The notes beneath the pieces are model-generated. The model had not been told where the DNA came from, made no database searches, and worked only from the letters and a program-made list of their open reading frames with translations. From the NCBI GenBank assembly GCA_002007465.1, contig LNAC01000680.1, positions 365,405-429,404 of the forward strand: DNA of 64,000 nt, in the 5' to 3' direction. The position numbers and the translations under genes were made by a program. Origin of the DNA: Ailurus styani (Eukaryota; Chordata; Mammalia; Carnivora; Ailuridae). Shown here one piece after another: positions 11,741 to 22,889 of the stretch. Within the stretch, counting starts at the first letter, position 1; the number at the start of each line of letters is the position of its first letter.

Positions 11741-11810
11741 CCATTCCATTCCATTCCATTCCATTCCATTCCATTCCATTCCATTCCATTCCATTCCATT
11801 CCATTCCATT
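11741..11810. repeat. (CCATT)14 pentanucleotide array
   Basis: Fourteen uninterrupted CCATT units (70 bp), a satellite II/III-type pentamer. It creates spurious open frames repeating MEWNG on one strand and IPFHS on the other; these are not genes. Confidence 0.98.
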
Positions 11811-12053
11811 CTTCTGTTACTTTGGAGATGAGGAAAGGGAGGATTCTGAGAAAGAGGCCATTTGCTCCAGGCCTCCTAGCGTTGAGGGGCCCCAGGGGGC
11901 TTCAGCCTCCCAGCTGGCTCTTCAGCACAGCACTCCAGGGCAGAATCCCAAGCAGCGTTCAGACGCCTAACTTTGCACCTGGCCCCAGTTTACTTGGCAG
12001 GCTTGTCAACCACCAATCCCCTACATCCACATAGTTCTCACACTCCTTCTGAG

Positions 12054-12057
<4 letters not shown>

Positions 12058-12091
<34 letters not shown>
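12058..12091. repeat. (TA)n microsatellite
   Basis: About 17 uninterrupted TA units. Confidence 0.98.
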
Positions 12092-12094
<3 letters not shown>

Positions 12095-12205
12095 CTCTCT
12101 TTCTAGGCTTTGTTCATAGGGCAAGGACTGTACCTTTTATGTCTTTCTAAGCCTTGGCTCCGGGGTCTGGCACTTTACCTGACAATAAAGAGGCATTCTT
12201 TTATG
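12095..12205 (+). mobile_element. L2/MIR 3'-end-like fragment
   Basis: GGGCAAGGACTGTACCTTTT followed by GTCTGGCACTTTACCTGACA and an AATAAA, a pattern shared with L2 3' ends. Confidence 0.5.
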
Positions 12206-12284
12206 AGTCTCCCACCACCTACCCCCTGTACTAGTTTGAACTATTTTATTTCAGTGTCTTGAAATCCCATCAGTGTTGGTACAA

Positions 12285-12400
12285 TCGTTCTCATTTTAAT
12301 TATTATAAAATTCAAACATTATTTTTCCAAGATCACATGGCCAGACAGTTGTGGTCCTCATGGGTTATATCCCAAAGTTATTTAAACCCAGGGCTGGAGG
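12285..12400 (-). mobile_element. MIR fragment
   Basis: CAAGATCACATGGCCAGACA and TTTAAACCCAGGGCTGGAGG match the MIR core in reverse orientation. Confidence 0.55.
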
Positions 12401-12484
12401 GCATGGCAGTTGCCACAAAATGCTCTGTTTTAAATACAGAAAGGCAGAAATTATGACAAGCTGCTTAACATTAATAAATTTTAG

Positions 12485-12560
12485 GGGCTTGTGTAGGTAC
12501 TTGACCTTGGTGCACCTCTGTTTTCTCCTCTTTAAAATGAAGGCATTGGGCTCTTTCACA
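12485..12560 (+). mobile_element. MIR fragment
   Basis: TTGACCTTGGTGCACCTCTG and TCCTCTTTAAAATGAAGGC match the MIR core in forward orientation. Confidence 0.5.
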
Positions 12561-12669
12561 TTTTTTTTTTCTTTTTCATAAGCATGATGCAAACATATCT
12601 GTGATTCTGCAGGTTTAACCTGAGACTGCAGGGGGGAAAAGACTTTCTTTGAGGTCTGAGTATTTTTTT

Positions 12670-12960
12670 AAAAAATCGACATTTTTATTGAGATAATTGT
12701 AGATTCTCATACCATTGTAAGAAATAATAGAGATTCCATATGCCATTTTCCTAGTTTCCCCAATGGCAACGTCTTGCAAAACGGTAGTATGTTATCGAAG
12801 CCAGGATATTAACATTGATAAAATTCTCCATTCTTTTTCAAATGCCCCCAGTGTGCTCTGTGTGTATGTGTGTGTGTGTGTGTTCTGTACAACGTTATTA
12901 TACATGCAGGGTTGTGTACCCACCACCACGATCATGTTATAGACATCAGCCACTGATCTA
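12670..12960 (-). mobile_element. L1-like 3' fragment with a (TG)n tract
   Basis: TTTTTATTGAGATAATTGTA and GGGTTGTGTACCCACCACCA are reminiscent of antisense L1 3' sequence. Family uncertain. Confidence 0.4.
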
Positions 12961-13474
12961 CATGATGGCCATAAATTCTGGGTACAGGTAAATAGATACT
13001 TCCATATACAATGATTTATTGATGTTACAATATGGGATACACCCAGTGGCTTATGTGATATGTTTAAACCCTTATTCCTCAATAGCATTGTTTGGTTCCA
13101 TGTCCTTTGCAAAACTGCACTGAACATGGGCCATTGACCTGGCATTTTCAATAGTCCCTCTCCTTGTATATGGGATGCATACTTCAGATGATTTTTGTCC
13201 CTGACTTTCACAAGATAACCCGTGCCTTGAGCATACCTCAGAAGAAGTGACTAGCGTCTCAAATCTGGAGAATGTACAGCCAATTCCACCTGGCTATATT
13301 GTCCAACCCAGCTTTGAAAATTAATCCAACCAGTTTCTCCCCATTCTGGGATAAAGGGGTAGCACATGGTCCTGTTAGGCACATTGGGTTACCTCCCTCT
13401 ACCTTGTCAAATGTAGGCTTTAACTGATTATGTAATATGGTCACAAGCCAAATATTTATCCGTGGCTACTGTCT

Positions 13475-13640
13475 GGCTACCTGTAAATTTTTAATTGGTT
13501 TGTCTTCCTCACTAGAATGTATACTCCATGAGGGAGTAGAATTTTTCTGTCTTGTCCACTGATGGGTGTATCGTCAGCAGCTAGAAACATGTATGCCTGA
13601 AAGAAACAGGCTCTCAATTTTTAAATGCATGATTAAAATA
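13475..13640 (+). mobile_element. L2 3' end
   Basis: ACTAGAATGTATACTCCATG, AGGGAGTAGAATTTTTCTGT and TCTTGTCCACTGATG form the characteristic L2 tail. Confidence 0.7.
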
Positions 13641-13858
13641 TGGGAAGTGAGGAAGGCAGGGTATGAAGAGGAAATGACCAGATGCTGGAGTTGAAAACAT
13701 TAAAAAATTGAAGTTGATTCTTAGAAGTCTACCCACCAACCTGGAAGGATACTTCTCTATAGTTCTTCTACATCTCATACTATGATCTTGGTCCTGGTGT
13801 TTGGAAGGAAGAGTGCAACTACTTGATGTTACTTTTTTTTCCCAGAATATAAATATAA

Positions 13859-13859
<1 letters not shown>

Positions 13860-13897
<38 letters not shown>
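13860..13897. repeat. (CA)n microsatellite
   Basis: Nineteen CA units followed by a short (TA)n. Confidence 0.97.
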
Positions 13898-13901
<4 letters not shown>

Positions 13902-14001
13902 TATATATATATATTAGGTAACCTGGTGTAGGTTCCCAGTTCTTTGTAACAGAACTAGAATCTGAATCCATTCTTCCTAAAGCTCAGATGAACTCTTCTC
14001 A

Positions 14002-14133
14002 CTAGAGCAATTTTTTTTAGATTTTATATATTTAGTAAGAGCACACAAGCAGGGGGAGGGGCAGGATCATGACCTGAGCCAAAGGTAGACACTTAACCGA
14101 CTGAGCCACCCAAGTGCTCCTAGAGCAATTTTT
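14002..14133 (-). mobile_element. can-SINE, short variant
   Basis: SINE 14016-14119, reverse-oriented, with an internal deletion of the pyrimidine-rich body. Target duplication CTAGAGCAATTTTT on both sides. Confidence 0.9.
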
Positions 14134-14303
14134 AAAAAAATATTCTATTTATTTATTTGTGAGAAAGAGACAGAGCAAAGTGGGGGGAGGGGCAGAGGGA
14201 GAGGGACAAGCCAACTCCTCACTGAGCGCAGATCCAAAATCTGGTAGATCCCAGGACCCTGAGATCATGACCTGAGCCACCCAGGTACCCCTAGGAATTT
14301 TCT
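14134..14303 (-). mobile_element. can-SINE directly behind the previous one
   Basis: Second reverse-oriented SINE, ending in GAGCCACCCAGGTACCCC and followed by CTAGGAATTTT, a diverged third copy of the same target sequence. Confidence 0.88.
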
Positions 14304-14456
14304 TTGGTAGTTTTAATCCCAGAAACAGAGTTCACATCATTTATTTACATCTACTTGGATTAGGTGTACAGTTTTCCACACCATCTTTTTATCATTTCAT
14401 ATTGCCTCTATTCCTAAAAAGTTTTCGTGATCTAATTTATTATCTTCAGTGAATAA

Positions 14457-14707
14457 CCTCAATAAAGTATTTTTCTTTTTTTTTTTCTTTTTTTTTTTTA
14501 GATTTTATTTATTTATTTCACAGCGGGAGAGAGATCACAAGGAGGCAGAGAGGCAGGCAGAGAGAGAGAGGGGGAAGCAGGCTCCCTGCCAAGCAGAGAG
14601 CCCGATGCGGGCCTCGATCCCAGGACCCTGAGATCATGACCTGGGCCGAAAGCAGAGGCTTTAACCCACTGAGCCACCCAGGCGCCCCCTCAATAAAGTA
14701 TTTTTCT
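14457..14707 (-). mobile_element. can-SINE, young, 20 bp target duplication
   Basis: SINE 14477-14687 with a long poly-T. Perfect 20 bp duplication CCTCAATAAAGTATTTTTCT. Confidence 0.97.
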
Positions 14708-14984
14708 GATTGCAGTATTCTTTCCTTTCTACTCTCAAAATAGGGGAGATGATAAAGACAAGGTCTTGGCTTATTTCAAATCCTAGGCTGAATCTTCTCA
14801 TTTTTATAGTGAATATTTTTAATGGTCAAAGGAAGATAGAAAATACATCCATAATCATATAAATGCTGTTTCCTTGCTGAGTATGTTCTTAAATTTTCTA
14901 CATGAGTTTTATATTCTAGGATTTTTCAGTATGAATTTTGATAAACAAGAGTTGAGGATTCAGTATGGAAAGCTATTTAGCTAT

Positions 14985-16080
14985 TTATAGAGTCTCTCTG
15001 GATGAATTCTCTGGTGTTTAGTAAAGATGTGGCTGGCACCTAGAGACCTTTGCGGTATTATCATGATTTTAGAAATTCTGTTTCCTATGAGTTTTCTGAC
15101 GTTGAACAAAGTATGACCTTCTTTTAAACGCTTTTTTACACTGAATACAAAGGGTTTCCCTTCTGAGTTCTTTTATGACTGCTGAAATTAGATGAAGTTC
15201 TGAAGGTCTTGTCACACTGGCTACACCCTATGGCTTTTCTCCAGTGTGAGTTCTTTCATGCTGGGTACGATCATAGTTAGTGCTAAAATCATGTCCACGC
15301 ACTTGACAATGAAAAAGTTTCTCTCCAATGTGAATTTTTCAATGCCATCTCAGGACTTCTTAACTAAAGATCTTTCCACATAGATTGTTAGAACGGCTTC
15401 TCTCCAGTATGAGTTCTCTGATGTCAGTTAGATTGTGAGTAAAACTTAAAGCATTTTTCATATTTATCACCTTTGTTCAGTGTTGGTTCAGTAGAACTTG
15501 CCCAGTGTCCTGTAGCTTTGAAACTTTGTCCAAGGTATCTATACATTTATTGCATTCGAAGTGTATGAATTCTCTTATGTCATTTCAAGGTCGCCGGTTG
15601 GCTGAAGGCCCTTCTGTATTCATCACATGGAAAGGGTTTTTCTCTCATGTGAACCCTCTGATGTTCAATAAGGAGGGAGTAAAATGGAAAAGCCTTGTTA
15701 CATGCATCACATTTGTGTAGCTTGGGTCCTATATGCTGTTTCTGATGTTGTATCAACTTTGAAGCTCTGGTAAGAAGTATTGCCACAATCATGACCTTCA
15801 AAGAATTGCTCAAATGCATGGACGTTTTAGTGAATAGAAAATGATGGATGGTACCTAAAGGCCTTTGCGTATACATCCTATTTGTGTGGTTTCTCTACCG
15901 TATGAATTTTCTTAAGTCACTTAAAGGAGGAGAAATGACTGAATGTCATTCCACAGTCCTCACACTCATGGTTCCGCATTCCAGAGGAAAGTCTTTGCTG
16001 TGCAGTCAAGTGTGAGCTATGTCTGAAGGCACTCTTGAATCCATTAAGTTCAGGAGAAAAACCCAGAGTTGGTTGGCAGG
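14985..16080 (-). pseudogene. Copy B: decayed C2H2 zinc-finger exon
   Basis: Paralogue of the gene A finger exon. It keeps an acceptor (CCCCATCAG) and an opening similar to gene A, and about eight finger-like units can be followed down to about 14985. The frame is broken: for example, the segment after HECEDCGMTFSHFSSF runs into TGA and TAA codons, and several fingers lack a zinc ligand (CDEYRRAF for C-x2-C). The best preserved unit, CDACNKAFPFYSLLIEHQRVH, lies near 15680-15740. Relics such as HTGEKP-type linkers appear in shifted frames. Not expected to give a functional protein. Confidence 0.85.
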
Positions 16081-16148
16081 CTGATGGGGAGACAGTAAGA
16101 GAAGAAAAGAAGATTAGACTCTCGCATCACAATATAAATCACAACAAG

Positions 16149-16149
<1 letters not shown>

Positions 16150-16184
<35 letters not shown>
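16150..16184. repeat. (GT)n microsatellite
   Basis: About 17 GT units, just upstream of the decayed finger exon of copy B. Confidence 0.97.
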
Positions 16185-16187
<3 letters not shown>

Positions 16188-16360
16188 ATACAAGGATATG
16201 GTGATTGCAGGTTTGTAAGTGGCAATGTGTGAGGGTGAAAAGTGAATGGTGCAACTATACATTTTGAAGGTCTCATTTAAAAACAGCACCAACATTTAAT
16301 AAAAAGGCACAGACATTATTCTTTAAACTTACAAGTTTTTTTCTGTAAGAATTACCCATT

Positions 16361-16581
16361 AAAAAGTTTACACTCCTGGGGCGCCTGGGTGGCTCAGTCA
16401 TTGGGCGTCAGCCTTTAGCTCAGGTCATGATCCCAGGGTCCTGGGATCAAGCCCCACATCGGGCTCTCTGCTCCACAGAGAGCCTGCTTCCCCCTCTCCC
16501 CCTGCTTGTGTTTCCTCTCTCGCTGTGTCTCTCTCTGTCAAATAAATAAATAAAATCTTAAAATAAAAAAGTTTACACTCC
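16361..16581 (+). mobile_element. can-SINE
   Basis: SINE 16377-16565. Perfect 16 bp target duplication AAAAAGTTTACACTCC. Confidence 0.96.
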
Positions 16582-16587
16582 AAAAAC

Positions 16588-16592
16588 TTGTT

Positions 16593-16627
<35 letters not shown>

Positions 16628-16784
16628 TGAGAGAGTGGGGGAGGGGCATTGAGAGAATCCTCAAGCAGACTCCCCACTGAGTACAGAGCCAGATGTGGGG
16701 CTCCACCCCAGGACCCTGAGATCATGACCTGAGCTGAAATCGAGTCAGATGCCTAATTGACTGAGCCACCCAGGTGCCCCTCCC
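16588..16784 (-). mobile_element. can-SINE with (TTTA)n expansion
   Basis: Reverse-oriented; its tail is an expanded TTTA array. Flanked by TACACTCCAAAAA / TACACTCAAAAAA. Confidence 0.9.
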
Positions 16785-16807
16785 TACACTCAAAAAAATT
16801 TTACATT

Positions 16808-17200
16808 TGGGGCACCTGAGTGGCTTAGTCATTAAGCATCTGCCTTCAGCTTGGGTCATGATCCCAGGGTCCCTGCTTGGTGGGAAGCCTGCTTCTCCCT
16901 CTCCCATTCCCCGTGCTTGTGTTCTCTCTCTCACTCACTCTTTTTTTTTATTTATTTAAAGATTTTATTTATTTATTTGACACACAGAGAGAGATTACAA
17001 GTAGGCAGAGAGGCAGGCAGAGAGACAGGGAGAGGAGGAAGCAGGCTCCCTGCTGAGCAGAGAGCCCGATGCGGGCCTCGATCCCAGGACGCTGAGATCA
17101 TGACCTGAGCCGAAAGCAGAGGCTTTAACCCACTGAGCCACCCAGGCGCCCCTCACTCTGCTCTTTCTGTCAAATAAATAAATCAAACCTTTAAAAAAAT
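16808..17200 (+). mobile_element. can-SINE split by a second SINE
   Basis: Forward SINE whose parts 16808-16940 and 17153-17200 are separated by an opposite-strand SINE. Rejoined at TCACTC it gives a normal head, body and CTGTCAAATAAATAAAT tail. Confidence 0.9.
16941..17152 (-). mobile_element. can-SINE nested in another SINE
   Basis: Full-length reverse SINE of the musteloid type (AACCCACTGAGCCACCCAGG end). Short target duplication TCACTC on both sides. Confidence 0.93.
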
Positions 17201-17656
17201 TTTTTTACACTTAATAGAGAACGTGTTAATTGGGATTTTACTCTCAAATCTTTTGTTTGGGCACAGATTTTAGTGATTTGATACATTATTAAATATAAAT
17301 AAATATAAATATAGTACATTGATTTTAATATTACTTCAACACTAAGGACTAGAGTGCCATACTAGACTTACCCGTTGAACTCGTACTTACCCTGGAATTC
17401 GCACTGTGTCCATTTGTTAATATAAAGAGTGATCCACTAACTTGTATGTAGGTCTTTGTGGACTTAATCACCAGAATACTATATTTAAAGTTCCAGAATT
17501 AGACTTGTTCAAAGAGGAATCTCAGTTGTGTACTTGCCACATATTAAAGCACAAAACTCAAGTTCTGGTCTGTTTGCACTCTAAACTCTCATACGTATAT
17601 ATACCATTGCTATCATGATTTTTCCAACCTTAGGTTCCACCAATATTTTTGCCAAT
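17201..17656. other. Copy B intron, nothing recognised
   Basis: AT-rich sequence with no repeat or exon that I can identify. Confidence 0.5.
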
Positions 17657-17871
17657 CAGATACAAAGGGTTTTTTTTTTTTAAGATTTTATTTATTTGTA
17701 AGAGAGAGTGAGAGAGAGCATAGGCAGGGGGAGTGGCATGCAGAGGGAGAAGCAGGCTCCCCACTGAGCAAGGAGTCTGATGTGGGACTCGATCCCAGAA
17801 CCCTGGGATCATGACCTGATCTGAAGGCAGATACTTAACCGACTGAGCCATCCAGGTGTCCAGATACAAAG
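17657..17871 (-). mobile_element. can-SINE
   Basis: SINE 17668-17860. Perfect 11 bp target duplication CAGATACAAAG. Confidence 0.95.
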
Positions 17872-18073
17872 TTTTGTCACTGATTTTTTATTTTGGATTT
17901 ATTCAATTGCTAGAAAAACATTTGATTTTTGCTTCATGAAATAAAACAAAATAAATTACTAAAATATGAGGTAGTAAATATGTGACTCTCTACCACCTAC
18001 AAAAAGTGTAATTAGCATAGCATCCTGTTACTTGCCTGCATCTGAACTGTGGGTAATGCTACTCTGGTCTCAG

Positions 18074-18290
18074 AATGATGGATAAGGGGGGTGCCTGGGT
18101 GGCTCAGTTAAGTGTCTACCTTTGGCTCAGGTCATGATCCCAGTGTCCTGGGACCAAGCCCTGTATCAGACTCCCAGCTCAGGGAGGAGGAGCCTGCTTC
18201 TCTCTCTCCCTCTGCCACTCACCCTGCTTGTGCTCTCTCACTCTCTCTGTCAAATAAATAAATAAAATCTTTAAAAAGAAATGATGGATA
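18074..18290 (+). mobile_element. can-SINE
   Basis: SINE 18085-18279. Target duplication AATGATGGATA. Confidence 0.94.
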
Positions 18291-18439
18291 CGCTATTGCT
18301 AACTTGAAGCAGGATCAGGAAAATAATTTAAAAAATAAAATAGAACTACTGGGAATGAATACAGTCGATGGGATAAATGGAATAATATAGGCAAAGACAA
18401 AATAATTAAAAGGCAAGTCCATGAATAATTTAGAAAAAT

Positions 18440-18702
18440 CCAGATTGGATTTATTTTTATTTTATTTTATTTTATTTTATTTTGTTTTATTTTATTTATT
18501 TTATTTTATTTTATTTATTTGTCAGAGAGAGAGAGAGCACAAGCAGGCAGAGTGGCAGGCAGAGGGAGAGAGAGAAGCAGGCTCCACGCCGAGCAAGGAA
18601 CCCAATGCGGGACTTGATTCCAAGACCCCAGGATCATGACCTGAGCCGAAGGCAGCTGCTTAACCAACTGAACCACCCAGGCGTCCCTCCAGATTGGATT
18701 TA
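18440..18702 (-). mobile_element. can-SINE with (TTTTA)n tail
   Basis: SINE 18454-18688; the tail has expanded to a TTTTA array of about 70 bp. Perfect 14 bp target duplication CCAGATTGGATTTA. Confidence 0.95.
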
Positions 18703-18984
18703 AAAGAATATTAAAATTAAGGTAAATATAAAATAAAGAAATGCTGTTATTTACAACTAGAAGCCTCAGAATAAAAGAAAAAAATTAAATGCATGGGAGA
18801 AAAATAATCTACAATATCTGAATCCTTACCAGAGATAATAGGAGTCTTGCTGGGTAGGCTTGGTCTCTTTCCTTCAGCACTTTGAAAGGATCATCCTGAT
18901 GCCTCTGTCAGCTGCATTTTATACTGTTGTTCTCTTATACATGATGAGTCATTTTTCTCTTGCTGATTTCATGATTCCTTTCTC

Positions 18985-19080
18985 AGTGGGGAGCCTGCTT
19001 CTTCTTCCGCCCACTTGTGCTCTCTCCCTCTCTTTCTCTCTGTGTCAAATAAATAAATAAAATCCTTAAAAAAAAAAAGA
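18985..19080 (+). mobile_element. can-SINE, 5' truncated
   Basis: Only the 3' half (GGGGAGCCTGCTTCTTCTTC through the A-rich tail) is present, inside the antisense L1. Confidence 0.88.
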
Positions 19081-19841
19081 AAAAAGATTTTCTCGCTGAC
19101 TTTCAACAGTTTGATCCTTATGGATGTAGTTGTAGAATTCTCTAGTTTACTTATTTGGAGCTTGTTGACCTTTTAGGATATGTAGATTACTGTTTTTCAC
19201 GAAATTTGGGATCTTTCTGGCCGGTATTCACATAATTTTTCTTTCTCTCTCTCCTCTCCTTCCAGGATTTTTACTAGGCAGATACTGGTATGGTTGACGG
19301 CACTCCACAGGTCTTCGATGCTGTGTTCGTGTTTATGCATTCTTTCTCTTCTGCAGATTCGGTAATTTCTGTCGACACCTCTTCAAGTTTGCTTTCTGCC
19401 AAATTCTCTTCTGCCAGCTCAGATCTGCTGTGGGGCTCCTAAAATCCGTTTTAGTTATGGTATTTCTAAACTCCAGAACTTCCAGTTTTCATAAAATCTC
19501 TCTCTGTAGTGATATTCTTTATTTGAATCATGGTCATACCTGCCGTGGTTGCCCGTAGTTCTTTGAACATAAACCTAACAAAAACCGTTTTTGAAGTCTT
19601 TGTAAGTCCAGCATCTGGGCCGCCCCCCCCCCCCAAAATTTCAAAATTTCCGTTGGCTGCTTTGCTCAGTGTGGGCCACTATTTCTGGTTTCTTTACGTG
19701 GCTGGGTAATATTGCCGCGACTCTGGAATTCCGATTTCTACCACACGAGGGCATTATTGTTGCAGGTTTTGTTGTTTTGTGACATGTCGGAACTCATTCT
19801 TTGGAGTCTGTCTCCCCCACGGTGTACAACCACTGCTGTCT

Positions 19842-20066
19842 CTGCTCATCATTTTATTTATTTTGTTCGTTTGTTTTTAGATTTCTTTATTTATTTGAGT
19901 GGGGAAGGGGCAGAGGGAGAGGGAGAATCTCAAACAGACTCTCCACTGAGCATGGAGCCTGACAAGGGGCTCGACCTCCTGACCCTGAGATGATGACCTG
20001 AGCCAAAATCAGGAGTTGGGCACTTAACCGACTAAGCCACCCAGAAGCCCCCTACTCATCATTTTA
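19842..20066 (-). mobile_element. can-SINE inside L1
   Basis: SINE 19857-20051, diverged. Target duplication CTGCTCATCATTTTA / CTACTCATCATTTTA. Confidence 0.9.
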
Positions 20067-20855
20067 AACAGTTATTCTTGATTTCATTAATAAACCTGGT
20101 TTTGTTTCTATTTCAGCATATATTGGTAGTTAGCCAATGATTGGTCAGAGATGGTGATCAGACATCTCCAGCCAGCCAGTCTTCTACCTTTTGCCAGTGA
20201 ACATATGTGAGGGTTGAGTATTGAATTCAAAGTTCAGTCTGTTTACAAGTAGGCTCCAGATTTTATTTTCCATGGTACACTGTGTCTCCTCTGTGCCTGT
20301 GCAAGGCCTCCCATTTATCCAGGAAAGGATAGATGGTCAAGGTCCCCTCCTCTCCTAAGGGTGTGCACACCCTTGCTCAGAATTCCAGATCACCAGTGAT
20401 GTAGGGAACTTATCAAGGCTAACTATACCTATCTCCCTTCCTGGATTTCTGATTAAAGTCTTGGCTAATTTACCAGTTTGTTGCTGGCCCCAAGAATCAC
20501 AAGGTCAGGCTAACTGCAACATTGACCGTCCTCACTCAATTGCACCGAGATTGCTACAGTTTCCGAAAGCTGAGTTTCCGAATTAAGTCAATCCTCTCCG
20601 GTAGCAAATTGTCTCATTTTCTAGCTTGCCCTGAGACTTCTGGCCTGACCACTGGGATTAAACACCAGGAATCTCACTGTTCGTAACCACAGTTCAATAG
20701 TTTCCTTGGAGAAATACCTTCTCAATTTGTTGTATGCCCTTGGTCTACTACCAGAGTCCTGAAATTCAGGTTGTTTTATAATTTTGTTCAGTTTTATCAG
20801 TGCTTTGGGGGAGAGGATTTGCTAAGCTTCTCATTCTGCCATTCTGTGTGTCCCA

Positions 20856-22800
20856 TAAGATAACTTAAGTGCCACAGTACTGGAGCCAGCTAGATGAACC
20901 AGGGGCATTGGTGTGTGCCTACAATAAATTAACATGGGTATCATCTGATAATGGTTACATCTTAGTAAGTGTTCAGTTGATAATTTTAAGGTAAGAACTA
21001 AAGGGTAATTTAGTTCTCACAGAGTGGTGAGATTGGGGTCATTTCTTTTTTTAAAAAATTATTTATTTATTTATTTATTTATTAGAGAGAGGGTACACAA
21101 GCGAGGGTGGGGGTGGGCAGAGGGAGAAGCAGGTAGCCTGATGGGGCTCTGTCCCAGGATCCTGGGATCGTGACCTGAGCTGAAGGCAGACATTTAATGG
21201 ACTGAGCCATGGGCAACCCTGGGGTTATTTCTTATGTTTTCTTTTCTAGAACTTTATAGATTGACATTTGATTATGTATCAATATATATTTATTGAAAGT
21301 CTAATTCGAAGAAAGAGTATTTTCTTCTATTTTACGTGAATGATCACAACTCAGGTTATGCTGTCTTGAAATCAAATTTATGTTTTGACTATTGTAAATG
21401 GAAACTTATTAAAGTCACCTTCGTGAAGGAATTTTTAACCCAGGAAACCAAATACCTGGATGTTATTACTGATTCCTGTGACTGATTCTGAGAAATAGAG
21501 ATTTTAAACTTACTTCTGGGCTTCCAGTTCTTATTACAAACTGATTATAACCTACCTACGTATGAACTATTCCCTATTCTTTTAATTTAATTACGACCCA
21601 AACCCGAAATAATATTCCCCTGCCACATTCTCCCCTTAATTTTTAGGCATCGGCTAATGGACAGTGACTTCTTTCAAGATTCTATTATAAAACTTAGGAA
21701 GAAAATTACAATTTACTCTGTCTAAACTCTGTATTGAACTTACATTCTGTGTGATTTGAAATCCTGGTGGTTTCTACATTGAAATTTAAGATTACAGTGT
21801 CTCTCCCCAGTTAGACATAAACTTCTTGATTATTTGAGGTTTGTTTTATTACCCAGTTTGCTTGTTGCTCTACAACAAACATTTTTAAAAGGACTCTTCC
21901 ATAATCATTTGTTAAAATCTCTGTAATACTTGTGCTTTTTGAAGCACATTTTTGCTCATTGAAAATGGTTATCCAGTTCAGCAATCCATGTATCGATCCA
22001 TTAAACTGTTGTCTTAGTAAAATAAAAGTTAAAAACAACAAAAATCAGCTTTTTAAAAAAAATCCATATTTGAAACTAAAAGAGAAAGCTAACCTTTGAA
22101 GGAAGGCTATAATGGATACTGTGGACCATCACCCGGATCCCCCTTTGGGACTAAGACATTCCTCCCGCTGCTTGGAGCATTAGCTGCTTATGGCTCACAG
22201 ATACTCTTGTCTTAGGGCTCACTGTCCACTCTTCGGACATTGCCCTTGCCTGAAGACCGCTACCTGGCCCAAAGTTACACCCCTCCTGGATGCAGCCAGC
22301 AGCCACATAAGGGCAGGGGTGCAAAGGTCCTAATCCTTTGCCTCAGTTCAGAACAACTCTGAAGGGTGTGTCAGCTCCAAAATTCCCTGTAGGACAGGAA
22401 GAACCCTCTGTTGCAATAGCACTGTAGTTCAGGCTCTCCCTCGACCCAGGCCAGTTTCCCCTCACTCTTCACAGTTGTTCCCAAAAGAACACCAACACTT
22501 GCTACATGCAAATCTCAGATATCAGATTCGATTTTTCCAGGGTCCTGACCTATGTCAAAGGTGTTTTAAAAGATGTGCCTGTAGACGGTGAGAGTGTCTA
22601 CCTCTTTCAGAAGAGGGATATGGCAAGAGGACTCTAGCAGAATAATGATGGATAAAAAAAAATCATTTGCACCTTCTTTTCTCCCCTGTACTAAAGCCCA
22701 TGCAAAGAGCGCGTGTCTCATCACCTCAAGGACCCATGTTCCTCTGACAGTTGGGGTGTGTGTTGTGATGGCTTTTACCTGCTCACCGTGTGTCACTTAC
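20856..22800. other. Copy B intron, mostly unassigned
   Basis: Contains one reverse can-SINE (21048-21220). The segment 22100-22560 is GC-richer, without a match that I recognise. From about 22590 the sequence aligns with gene A intron near 8000-8298. Confidence 0.5.
21048..21220 (-). mobile_element. can-SINE, diverged
   Basis: Poly-T and (ATTT)n, then a tRNA-like end GACTGAGCCATGGGCAACCC. Flanked by GGGGTCATTTCTT / GGGGTTATTTCTT. Confidence 0.85.
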
Positions 22801-22889
22801 CTGAGCATAGAGTATTGTCCCCTCTCTTGCCATCATCCAGGGATCACTGCCTTGCTTCAAAGAAGACCTCACTTTTGCTTTAAAAATCC
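22801..22889 (-). pseudogene. Copy B: KRAB-B exon relic
   Basis: Matches the gene A KRAB-B exon, including flanking intron on both sides. It reads GIFKAKVRSSLKQGSDPWMM then AREGTI between a good acceptor (TTCTTCTGTGCAG) and donor (GTAAGT). It is 89 bp rather than 96 bp. That breaks the phase 1-1 symmetry, so splicing onto the finger exon would shift frame. Splice signals have outlasted the reading frame. Confidence 0.82.

Larger units (their letters stand above)
18826..20855 (-). mobile_element. Old L1, antisense, 5' region
   Basis: Reads the antisense of an ancient L1 5' region: TTCAGCACTTTGAAAGGATC, ATGATGAGTCATTTTTCTCT, CTTTCAACAGTTTGATCCTT, TTTCTGTCGACACCTCTTCA and, at its 5' limit, GGGGAGAGGATTTGCTAAGC. 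Interrupted by SINE pieces at 18985-19080 and 19857-20051. Confidence 0.65.

Noticed and set aside
11522..12034. Open frames with MEWNG or IPFHS repeats
   Set aside because: Both are translations of the CCATT array on opposite strands.
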